From the NCBI RefSeq assembly GCF_042431545.1, contig NZ_JBHLYX010000030.1: 64,000 nt of DNA; one strand, 5' to 3'. Shown here in pieces: positions 7,110 through 15,460 of this stretch. Numbering within the stretch: the first letter of the stretch is position 1; each line of letters opens with the position of its first letter. Below the pieces are notes generated by a model. It made no database searches. It was given only the letters and a program-made list of their open reading frames with translations, and was not told where the DNA came from. This stretch comes from Pseudoalteromonas xiamenensis (GTDB lineage: Bacteria > Pseudomonadota > Gammaproteobacteria > Enterobacterales > Alteromonadaceae). Made by a program: the position numbers and the translations under genes.

Positions 7110-10100
7110 CAATGGTACTCTTTTTGCGCTTTTGCCAATTCCATTACACCCTGAATATCGACCTCATAGCCCGTAGTTTCTTCTCGCACCGCGTTGGCAA
7201 TTTCTCGTTCCTTAAAGCGATCTCCGACCCAATCCGCTTTTTTGGTATAACGAATAGCCGTATCAATTTTTGTGGCCAGTAGTTCATCTTGACCGAAGTT
7301 ATCATAAAACGCGCGTTTGGGATTAGAATCCATCGATGGCGGATAGTTAGCCGCTGTCTGCTCCGGACGTATAACCTTACGAGATAGCTCGCGGATTTTT
7401 TCCAGATACTCTTGATATTCAATCGCTTTTTGGCGACGAAGCTCAATCAGCTCATCCAATAACACCGACATTTGCTCGTAATACTTAGGGTTAACCGGGT
7501 TTTCATCAACGATGGTTTTACGCACGTTATTTTCGATGGTTTCGGCCATGGCTTCCTGATTCTTGCGAATACTATCAGGCAAAGCCTCCACGGCATCAGC
7601 ACCTTTTTCGACAATGAGCTCAATAAGCCCCAGCTCTTCAAAATCCATCAGTACTTCGCTGTCATCCGCACGAATATACATATCTAACAAGTGGCGCATC
7701 GCAGGCTCAAAGCGTTTCATTTCTACCAAATCGCCACTGGCCAGTTTTACTTCGTCACGTACTTTTTCAAAATGAGCCACTTCAGCTCTTATCAAGTCTA
7801 CATCTTGCGCATAATAGCCTGCATCAGGCATTTCATTGGCGATATTGGCGAACGCACGCAGCAGTTTGGCAACGTTCTGATAAAGCGTTAAACGCAGTGC
7901 TTCTTTCTCGGTGAGCTCGTCTTGGTTTAGACCTGACTTACCACAAAAATAATAAATGTAGTCTTGCGTGTTGCGTGGCGCTTTTACCGGCTCACACAAG
8001 GCGCGCACCATTTCCAGCGCATTATCCAAATCGAGCTTGGCTTGCTCTAAACGATCTTTTAGCAGCCCCGCAACGTCTTCCTTGTCATAACCATCAAATG
8101 CGCCTTGAGTATAATCAGAAATCGCTTTATCCAACGAGCGGAACAGATCTTTGTAATCAATGATGTAACCGTATTCTTTATCATCGCCATCCAAGCGGTT
8201 CACGCGGCAAATGGCCTGAAACAGGTTGTGATCAGCCATCTGTTTGTCGATATACAAATAGGTAGCCGAAGGGGCGTCGAAGCCAGTCAGCAATTTATCG
8301 ACCACGATGAGCAAGCGCATTTGTCCTGGCTCATCAATAAATTGCTTTTTAGCGTCTTTTTCAAACTCTTCAACTCGGTTAGCGGCCTTGTCTTCCGGTT
8401 GCTCGAAGTAATCCGCAAGCATCTTGCGGTAAATATCGTACTTAAAGAGCTTTTCCGTTAAACCTTCACCTGTTTCTTCCCCTTTAATGCTTGCAGCAGT
8501 CGGCTGAAAACTGGTGACAATAGCCACCTTACCGGCTAAATCTGTTTGGCTGAACATTTCATAAGCTTTACAAGCTTGATAGACACTAGAGCAGACCAAC
8601 ATGGCATTGCCGTAGCCATCCATCAGGCGTGGCTTAGTGTCCATATCCAGCAAGATATCATTCACAATCTGCTGCAAACGCGATTTACTGGACAGCACCT
8701 TTTGCATGGTGCCCCATTTCTGTTTCAACTGGGTTTTCGCTAATCGAGATAAGCCGCGAGTTTTGGCTTCAAACCATTCATCGACCTTTTTCTGCGAAGT
8801 GACATTTTGGTCGATGTCTCGTGCTTCGTAGCGTAAATCGAGCACAACGCCATCGGCCACAGCTTCATCAAACTTATAGGTGTGAATGTAAGGGCCAAAT
8901 ACCTCAACCGATTTTTTCTTGTCTTTCTTCATCAAGGGGGTGCCGGTGAAGCCGACAAACATGGCTTCTGGCAGAATGGACTTCATCGCTTCGTGCAACT
9001 TGCCCGATTGAGTACGGTGACACTCGTCCACAAACACAAACAAATCGCCTTTGGCTTTAAAGTCCGATGGAAGAGATTTCTTTAACTCGGCAATAAACTC
9101 ATCCGTCGCGGTATCGTTTTCCGAATCAGACTGCCGACCAAATTTATGGACTAAAGAGCAAACCAACCAAGGGTTGGGCTGATTGAGTGTCGCCACCAAA
9201 TCGGCACCGCTTTTGGTGCGATAAATATCTTCCTCAACACCGGTGAACACTTTTTCAATCTGCTCATCCAGCTCAGTGCGATCGGTCACAATCAATACAC
9301 GAGCGTCTTTGATATTCTCACGTATCCATTTGGCCAGCCACACCATAGTGAGGCTTTTACCAGAACCTTGCGTGTGCCAAATAATGCCGCCTTCACGCCT
9401 TGCGATATGGCGTTTTGCCGCCTCAATACCAAAGAACTGATTATGACGACAGGTCTTTTTAATGCCCGCATCGAAAACAATAAAATCATGGATAATTTGC
9501 AGCATGCGCGCTTTGTTACACACGCGGCTCAGGTGAAAATCGAGTTTATGATCGTATGGCCCTCTATTTGGCTCATGGCTGCTGCAATCCTCCTTCCACT
9601 CAAGGTAGTGTTTTTCTGGTGTCTCAATCGTGCCGTAACGCAAGCCTTGCGTGTCGTTACCCGCCATCACCAATTGCATGCTGGTAAAAAAATTACGAAT
9701 AAAATCTTTCTTCTGATTATCGAGGTTCTGGCGAATACCTTCAGAGACAGACACCGAAGAGCGTTTTAGTTCAATCACACCAAGCGCGATACCATTGACA
9801 TACAACACAATATCTGGGCGCTTTTTGTTCTCGCCCTTAATAGACACTTCTTCGGCAATGGCAAAATCGTTTGCTTCTGGTTTTTTCCAGTCAATCAACC
9901 ATACGGTTTCGTTTAAGTGACCTGCGCCTTCTTTATCTTTCACGCCGTAACGCAGCAAGCGATAAACCTCTTTGTTAGCGTAATAGAGCTTTTTGCCTTC
10001 ACCCAGTGCTGCTGCCGTATCCAATTGGCGAATAGCACGATTGATCAACGCCTCGCTGACACCGCGTTTTTTTAGCCAATCAACGAGGATATCCACTTCA

Positions 10101-10219
10101 ATATTTTTATTATTAGCGCGATCCTGCCAATCGCCCAAATAGCGATAGCCTAAGTCAGTTTGAAAAAACTGAACGATACGATTTTGGGAAGCGCGCTCAC
10201 GCTGACCTACGTTACTCAT
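7109..10219 (-). CDS. hsdR: Type I restriction enzyme, R subunit (HsdR)
   Basis: 1036-aa motor and nuclease subunit of a type I restriction-modification complex; it translocates unmethylated foreign DNA and cuts at a distance. The N-terminal HSDR_N nuclease core is visible (RPDIVLYVNG, then VIELKRSS, residues about 134-155: PD...ExK). The helicase motor shows Walker A HTQGSGKS (about 283-290), DECH (about 398-401), VGFTGTPL and a later RVNRLDGDDKEYGYIIDY block. Full length for the family, no frameshift. A 180-bp gap with a 21-bp direct repeat separates it from the AlbA_2 gene upstream, so it may have its own promoter. Confidence 0.96.
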   Translation of the reverse strand: MSNVGQRERASQNRIVQFFQTDLGYRYLGDWQDRANNKNIEVDILVDWLKKRGVSEALINRAIRQLDTAAALGEGKKLYYANKEVYRLLRYGVKDKEGAGHLNETVWLIDWKKPEANDFAIAEEVSIKGENKKRPDIVLYVNGIALGVIELKRSSVSVSEGIRQNLDNQKKDFIRNFFTSMQLVMAGNDTQGLRYGTIETPEKHYLEWKEDCSSHEPNRGPYDHKLDFHLSRVCNKARMLQIIHDFIVFDAGIKKTCRHNQFFGIEAAKRHIARREGGIIWHTQGSGKSLTMVWLAKWIRENIKDARVLIVTDRTELDEQIEKVFTGVEEDIYRTKSGADLVATLNQPNPWLVCSLVHKFGRQSDSENDTATDEFIAELKKSLPSDFKAKGDLFVFVDECHRTQSGKLHEAMKSILPEAMFVGFTGTPLMKKDKKKSVEVFGPYIHTYKFDEAVADGVVLDLRYEARDIDQNVTSQKKVDEWFEAKTRGLSRLAKTQLKQKWGTMQKVLSSKSRLQQIVNDILLDMDTKPRLMDGYGNAMLVCSSVYQACKAYEMFSQTDLAGKVAIVTSFQPTAASIKGEETGEGLTEKLFKYDIYRKMLADYFEQPEDKAANRVEEFEKDAKKQFIDEPGQMRLLIVVDKLLTGFDAPSATYLYIDKQMADHNLFQAICRVNRLDGDDKEYGYIIDYKDLFRSLDKAISDYTQGAFDGYDKEDVAGLLKDRLEQAKLDLDNALEMVRALCEPVKAPRNTQDYIYYFCGKSGLNQDELTEKEALRLTLYQNVAKLLRAFANIANEMPDAGYYAQDVDLIRAEVAHFEKVRDEVKLASGDLVEMKRFEPAMRHLLDMYIRADDSEVLMDFEELGLIELIVEKGADAVEALPDSIRKNQEAMAETIENNVRKTIVDENPVNPKYYEQMSVLLDELIELRRQKAIEYQEYLEKIRELSRKVIRPEQTAANYPPSMDSNPKRAFYDNFGQDELLATKIDTAIRYTKKADWVGDRFKEREIANAVREETTGYEVDIQGVMELAKAQKEYH

Positions 10220-10257
10220 CCTAACCTCTAATCAATTCGAAGCTTGTTCCCCTTGCC

Positions 10258-10356
10258 AATCAAGCAACGATCAAGCAAATTTTACCCATTAAAATCAATC
10301 TAATAACGCAAAATCAGTTAGCTTCCGCACCACTTAATCAAGCAACGATCAAGCAA
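10258..10356. repeat. 21-bp direct repeat upstream of hsdR
   Basis: AATCAAGCAACGATCAAGCAA occurs perfectly at 10258-10278 and 10336-10356, 78 bp apart. Each copy itself contains ATCAAGCAA twice, 11 bp apart (one helical turn). Lying in the only sizeable gap of the operon, just upstream of hsdR, it is a candidate operator. Confidence 0.75.
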
Positions 10357-10399
10357 GTTAGACTTTTGAGCACTTAACGCTACCAACTGTGCTCGCTAT

Positions 10400-11551
10400 T
10401 CATTGAGCTCGCTTAATAATGGCCTTGAACGCATTGCCAGCCCTGTCGTCAACAAACTCAATGTCTGGATACGCTTTTATCGCTCGTTTTATGCCGCTCC
10501 CCAAGCCTCGATATGGCAACACTTTTGGAGCAAACGAGGCCAAGATTGGGTTTCTAACATTCGAGTTACCCATCTTGATATTTTCTATCGTTAAGTTATT
10601 GGGCAAGTGACCGGGGCTCACGATTTCAATTCGATCAGCAAACACCAAAACCTTAATCGGTGCGGATACAAAGTAATCGCGATGAATAAGCGCATTGGCA
10701 ATAAGCTCTTCAAGCACGATTCGCGGAATTTCAGGCTCGCCTACTGAGTTGAAGCCTTGTTCATTCTGCACATGGCGAATGTTAGCCAGCACAAAACCCA
10801 GAACCTTTTGGAATACATCCGAGAGTTTGCCGTTAATATCCTGGCTGTCGATATAGTGCTCGTCTTCGATATCAACCCCCGGAAAAGCCACCGCTTTTAC
10901 AATAAAAACCGGTAAGCGTATTTGTGGTCGTGATGCAAACAACAAGGCGCCGCAGATGTTAAGCTGCCCGTTCTTTGCCAAATTCATGTTTTCAAGCAGT
11001 TGAACACGAGATACGTCTTGGTCTTCAACTCGTTCGCCGTATTCCCTTTCAAAAAATGCGTCAAAAAACTCTTGGTCTATGTCTGCAACTGAACTACCGC
11101 CAACAGGGATCTCATCAGCGTGTATCAGTGCAGCTTCTTGAAACATTCTTTGGAGTTCTTCGCGTGCGGTCACTCTTCGTTTGTCAGATCCGCTTTTAAC
11201 CCAGATATACCCATTAGTATCCATGTACGGCTTGTTCAAACCCGCTTCAACGGTGACTAGCAGCACCTTCCCAGTTGGCAAAGTGAAATTCTGAGTCATG
11301 GGGTTTATAGCTGGCCTAATGTTATTGGATGCAGCATTAGAGATCCGATTATTAATCTCTCGAATATTTTCGTCTGTCAAACCTGAAATAGACCCATCGT
11401 CGTTTACACCAACGAGAATGTAACCGCCTTTAGAGTTGCAAAATGCCGCCATTTCAGAGGCCAATGAATTCTCATTATTAATGGTCGCTTTAAACTGATG
11501 CCTTGAGTCTTCACCGTTGGCAATAATCGCTAAGAGTTCTTCGGTTTCCAT
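10400..11551 (-). CDS. AlbA_2 (Schlafen-like) / HATPase_c_4 protein
   Basis: 383 aa. The N-terminal AlbA_2 domain (residues about 15-110) shows HQFKATINNENSLASEMAAF and GGYILVGVNDDGSISGL. The C-terminal part matches the RecG-like/HATPase_c_4 group (IVLEELIANALIHRDY, GHLPNNLTIENI, YRGLGSGIKRAIKAYP). Such proteins are annotated as putative DNA-binding or transcriptional regulators and are common inserts in type I restriction loci. The start overlaps the end of trlF by 22 bp, so they are translationally coupled. Function in defence is an inference from position. Confidence 0.88.
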   Translation of the reverse strand: METEELLAIIANGEDSRHQFKATINNENSLASEMAAFCNSKGGYILVGVNDDGSISGLTDENIREINNRISNAASNNIRPAINPMTQNFTLPTGKVLLVTVEAGLNKPYMDTNGYIWVKSGSDKRRVTAREELQRMFQEAALIHADEIPVGGSSVADIDQEFFDAFFEREYGERVEDQDVSRVQLLENMNLAKNGQLNICGALLFASRPQIRLPVFIVKAVAFPGVDIEDEHYIDSQDINGKLSDVFQKVLGFVLANIRHVQNEQGFNSVGEPEIPRIVLEELIANALIHRDYFVSAPIKVLVFADRIEIVSPGHLPNNLTIENIKMGNSNVRNPILASFAPKVLPYRGLGSGIKRAIKAYPDIEFVDDRAGNAFKAIIKRAQ

Positions 11552-14157
11552 GCTTCATATACCTGCTTACGCTTCTCGAAGGCTTCGGCACCACCTTCCA
11601 TAATACTTACAATGCGTTGCTGAACTTCAGCACAGTCAATGCTGCCGTTAACTAACGCGATATGGTCATCTTGATACTCACAGGCAATCACCTGTTCCGC
11701 ATCACCTAGCACCGGAATATTGGCGTTGTGTGTCGCGAAGATAAACTGGGTAGAAGGTTTAAGCTCTCTAATCAGCTTGATGACATCGTCATAGATGGTT
11801 TGGTTGTCCAAATCATCTTCTGGCTGATCAATGATCACCACGTCGTTTTCTTGCTGACTTAACACAAACAGCATCAACGCCGATGCCCGTTGCCCCAACG
11901 AGTGATGCGCCAGTGCTTTGCCGTGATACTCGATAGTAAACACATTCGGCACTTGCCAGGTTAACAAGGCTTCTAAGTTGTCTTCAAAATACTGCCAGAA
12001 GGTATCAAAAGACCCGCTAAGCGTGCTTTTCAGCTTTTCAATGTCGCGATAAGCCGATGCGAAATCACTGTATTCATCCACCACACTTTGCAACGTTGCT
12101 TCACGAATACGGCTCCCTCGATACAAATCTTGGATATGCTTAAGCATGGCAGCCTTATTCGCTTTAAATTGCGGCACAATTTTAAGGGGCGAATCAACCC
12201 GATTGATCTTACTCAGTACCTGCTCAATAGTGCGGTACTCCTCCAGCCATAGATCATTAAGCTGTACTAACTCGCGCTCTAGGGATTGATTCAAATCCGC
12301 ATACTGTTGCTCGCTTTTGGCGAGTACGGCTAGCATTTGCTCGGCTTGGTCTAACAGGCTTTTAAGCTGCTTAAACTCCTGGGGGCTAATTGCCTGTGCG
12401 CCGGCTTGCTTAAGCTCTGTGGCCAGTTTGCGTTCAATCTCGGCAAACTCTTCTTTTAGCGCCTGCTTTTGTTGCACAAAGCCAGCTAGCTTCTGCTGTA
12501 ATAGCGCAACCGTATTGTGACCATTGAGCACCGTTTGCTTGATGCCATCAAAGCCAGCAATCAACTGCTGGTAGGTCGCAAAGAAGTCGTCAAAAAATGT
12601 CTGATTCTGGGCAGACTTATACAATGCCTGATTTTTTAGCTCATCTTCAAAGCTGGCCACAAAACTATTGAGCTCGGATAGATAATGCTCAGCACCTTGA
12701 ATGACTTGCTGTGCTTTGCGCTCATCGCGCTCAAAATCAATTTGCTTTTGTAGCTTAGTTTCAACACCGTGTTGCTGATAGAACTTGAGCTTAAATTCAG
12801 CATCTTGCTTTTTTTGCAACCATTCTTGTTTTTGCGTTGCCGCTCGGTTGAGGCGTTTAATCTGATTAATCGCATCCGCCACCCGCTGACGACCTTGCTC
12901 AATTTTTTGTCGAACGGGCACCAGCGCTTCGCCAAGCAACTTTTCAATCAAATCTTTTTCAAAGCCAGCACCCGTGCTGGAAAGATCTTTCTGGCCAAAG
13001 TAAATCGGCTGATGCAATACCGTTTCACGCACCGACACGCCGGGTTGCAACTGACCATTCACATACACATCGGGGCGCTCACCCAAGATACGGCGGATTT
13101 GATAGGGCTGGCCTCGGCGGTCAATGGCGTCGATGGTAATTTTTCCGCCACTACGCAGTAAGTGTTTTACCAGTCCCTCTTTGTATTCCACATCCGACGA
13201 CTTATCGCCAAAGGGAATATTCAGTGCGTAACGTACCCCCTCAAGCACGGATGATTTACCACTGCCTCGAATGCCAATCAGGGTATTAAGCTCAGGCGAA
13301 AGACAAATTTCTGTGCCACCTAAAGTACCCGCCCCTTCAAAGCGGATTTTTTGAATATAAGAATGCTTATAGCTAGGCAGCTCGGCGCGGACTCGTGAGG
13401 CTTTATCGCGCAGCGCAAACTTAACCGCTTCAAAGCTGAATGAGCCAAGTTTTAAGTAGCTTGCCCCTTTACGGGCCCCTATATCCGCAAGGTTTTTGGC
13501 ATCACAACCTTCCACTTCAGCCGGATATAAATGACCTAATGCCTGCTGGATTTTTGCGCGTTCATCGCGGGTGCGCACTTTCTGAAAAGCCAAGGCTCTG
13601 CGTCGCACTGCCGCGTTATCAAATAGTTCTTGTATCCGCCCTGGAGCAAGACCACCCCATAAGCCATTGGGCGCTTCGACGTGGGCAAAAATGAGAAAGT
13701 AATCTTTGTGAAATTTATCCAGTTCGCGAACTGTTTCGACAATATCGTGGTTCGAGCGCGCATTTTCATCTTCGAAGTTCGCAATACCAGCAAAAGTCAG
13801 GCTAAGAAACGTCTGAATATGGTTGGTTTGTTCTTTGTTATTAAACCATTCATCGGAAAATACCACCAAGGTATGCACACCAGCTTGGCCATCTTTGATG
13901 GAAAGTTCAATGCCAGGCAACAAACCAATTCCTGATTTTTTGGCTTTTTTGCGTAACGCCTTAAATTCATCTACATCAAATTTATTGTGGTTGGTGATAA
14001 CCCCAAGACCAATACCCGCATTCGCAAGCGCCGCAACATACTGGTTGGCATAGTCATTTTCTTCACCGCTATAAGTAAACTCTTTATCAGCGCGAGTATG
14101 GAGGTGGAAGTCGGCTTTTAACCAGCGGCTCCCGTGCTCAAAAACAGATTCATTCAT
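11530..14157 (-). CDS. trlF: TrlF-type PHP / SMC-like AAA ATPase
   Basis: 875 aa. The N-terminus is a PHP metal-dependent phosphoesterase-like domain (KADFHLHTR at about 15-22, VITNHNKFD, LLPGIELS). Then comes an SMC/ABC-like ATPase: Walker A LIGIRGSGKSS (about 293-302), a long coiled-coil middle (about 400-690, rich in Q, E, L), Walker B VVIIDQPEDDLDN (about 770) and an H-loop FIFATHNANIP. This architecture is what NCBI names TrlF family. It sits between hsdS and hsdR, overlapping hsdS by 8 bp, so it belongs to the restriction operon. A phage-defence role is likely but its target is not known to me. Confidence 0.88.
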   Translation of the reverse strand: MNESVFEHGSRWLKADFHLHTRADKEFTYSGEENDYANQYVAALANAGIGLGVITNHNKFDVDEFKALRKKAKKSGIGLLPGIELSIKDGQAGVHTLVVFSDEWFNNKEQTNHIQTFLSLTFAGIANFEDENARSNHDIVETVRELDKFHKDYFLIFAHVEAPNGLWGGLAPGRIQELFDNAAVRRRALAFQKVRTRDERAKIQQALGHLYPAEVEGCDAKNLADIGARKGASYLKLGSFSFEAVKFALRDKASRVRAELPSYKHSYIQKIRFEGAGTLGGTEICLSPELNTLIGIRGSGKSSVLEGVRYALNIPFGDKSSDVEYKEGLVKHLLRSGGKITIDAIDRRGQPYQIRRILGERPDVYVNGQLQPGVSVRETVLHQPIYFGQKDLSSTGAGFEKDLIEKLLGEALVPVRQKIEQGRQRVADAINQIKRLNRAATQKQEWLQKKQDAEFKLKFYQQHGVETKLQKQIDFERDERKAQQVIQGAEHYLSELNSFVASFEDELKNQALYKSAQNQTFFDDFFATYQQLIAGFDGIKQTVLNGHNTVALLQQKLAGFVQQKQALKEEFAEIERKLATELKQAGAQAISPQEFKQLKSLLDQAEQMLAVLAKSEQQYADLNQSLERELVQLNDLWLEEYRTIEQVLSKINRVDSPLKIVPQFKANKAAMLKHIQDLYRGSRIREATLQSVVDEYSDFASAYRDIEKLKSTLSGSFDTFWQYFEDNLEALLTWQVPNVFTIEYHGKALAHHSLGQRASALMLFVLSQQENDVVIIDQPEDDLDNQTIYDDVIKLIRELKPSTQFIFATHNANIPVLGDAEQVIACEYQDDHIALVNGSIDCAEVQQRIVSIMEGGAEAFEKRKQVYEAWKPKNS

Positions 14158-15460
14158 GAATAACCTCCTTTGATGGCTTGATTAATCGCGTCTTACCCGT
14201 CAGCAGCTCTTGCATCATGCCTTGTTTGATCTGGCGGGTTTTGCTCAGGCGTTGCTCCAGTGCCTGAAGCTCTTCGTCCATATCGGCGAGGATGGTGGCG
14301 ATAGCTGTTTGTTCAGCTTCAGTTGTTGGAATTACCAATTTGTAACTATGCGCGTCATTACGATTTAAAGTCGGTACACCTGAACCACTCGCAAATCGTT
14401 CAAAACCAATATACGTGAAAACAAAATAGATAAATTTTGGCTCAGTCCCATTAAACTTAGTTACCCACAACGACGTATTATGAGGCCAATAGTCATCTTC
14501 AACGTAATGCACTTTCCCTAATGTACCGGATCTACCAGTTACGACACCGGGTCCTTTAACTTGGAAGTGGCAATGAGTATTTACAATGCCGTTGGAATAT
14601 ACAACAGGATACTTCCCATCCACTCTACTTGAAGATGGGAGATCAAATCCTCTTTGCAGAGGTGCAAAATCTCCTATTTTAGCCACCTCCCAATCCTCCG
14701 GTATTTCCCCCAACTCACTTGGCTTGGTGCCTTTTGGCGTACCATCTTCACGCAAGGCAAACTGCGGCAGACGGGTGCGGCCGGTGAGGAGTTGTTGCAT
14801 GGTGGCGGTTTTGATGGCCTGTTTTTTGGCGATCAGTTTTTCCAGCTCGCTAATTAGCGCATCGACATCGGATAGGGCATTGGCAATAGCGGTTTGTTCT
14901 TCTAACTTTGGCAACGGTAGCGGAAGAGTTTTTAGTATTGCCGAGTTGACATTTTTCTGCCCGCCACCTATCTGATTTAGTTCGAAAAATTTCTGTCCCA
15001 ATTCAGAATTCATATATGCTGAAACGTAGTTGGGTAGAGCACTTCCTAGCTTTAAACGAGTTATTAGAGTAGTAAAGCTCTGTGCCCCGCAGTATTGTTC
15101 AGGAACAATACAGGTGGTTCCAGGATATCCAGTTCTTGCTGTTAATAAATCGCCTGATTTAAGCCTTTTGTTTTGAAATGTTTGTTCATATTCAGGAGTG
15201 ATAAACAGAATGTCGGAGTCATCCAATCTATTAGGTAAAATATTCTGGTTTCTAAGAAATGGAACTCCGCGATCTCTGTAAGCATGCGTAGCTGCACTTG
15301 CAATTCCCACCATTATTTTCTCTGACAAGTTATTCAAAGTTACGATTTGCCAATCCTCAGGTATAAGCCCAACTTCCGTTTGTTTATATCCAACAGGAAC
15401 ACCGTTTTTAGCAACATCCGCCAGATACTTTGAACTCACTTCCGCCACGCAACTACTCAT
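14150..15460 (-). CDS. hsdS: Type I restriction enzyme, specificity subunit (HsdS)
   Basis: 436-aa DNA-recognition subunit with two target-recognition domains. Each half starts with a similar block (VGLIPEDWQIVTL, LGEIPEDWEVAKI) and ends in a conserved helical repeat (EQTAIANALSDVDALISEL, then LLTGRTRL; and EQTAIATILADMDEELQAL, then LLTGKTRL). The ATG at 15460 overlaps the hsdM stop (ATGA); a GTG at 15469 is possible but less likely. The DNA of the two recognition domains is visibly more A/T rich (14350-14600 and 14930-15330) than the conserved parts, as expected for domains shuffled by recombination. Confidence 0.95.
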   Translation of the reverse strand: MSSCVAEVSSKYLADVAKNGVPVGYKQTEVGLIPEDWQIVTLNNLSEKIMVGIASAATHAYRDRGVPFLRNQNILPNRLDDSDILFITPEYEQTFQNKRLKSGDLLTARTGYPGTTCIVPEQYCGAQSFTTLITRLKLGSALPNYVSAYMNSELGQKFFELNQIGGGQKNVNSAILKTLPLPLPKLEEQTAIANALSDVDALISELEKLIAKKQAIKTATMQQLLTGRTRLPQFALREDGTPKGTKPSELGEIPEDWEVAKIGDFAPLQRGFDLPSSSRVDGKYPVVYSNGIVNTHCHFQVKGPGVVTGRSGTLGKVHYVEDDYWPHNTSLWVTKFNGTEPKFIYFVFTYIGFERFASGSGVPTLNRNDAHSYKLVIPTTEAEQTAIATILADMDEELQALEQRLSKTRQIKQGMMQELLTGKTRLIKPSKEVIHE

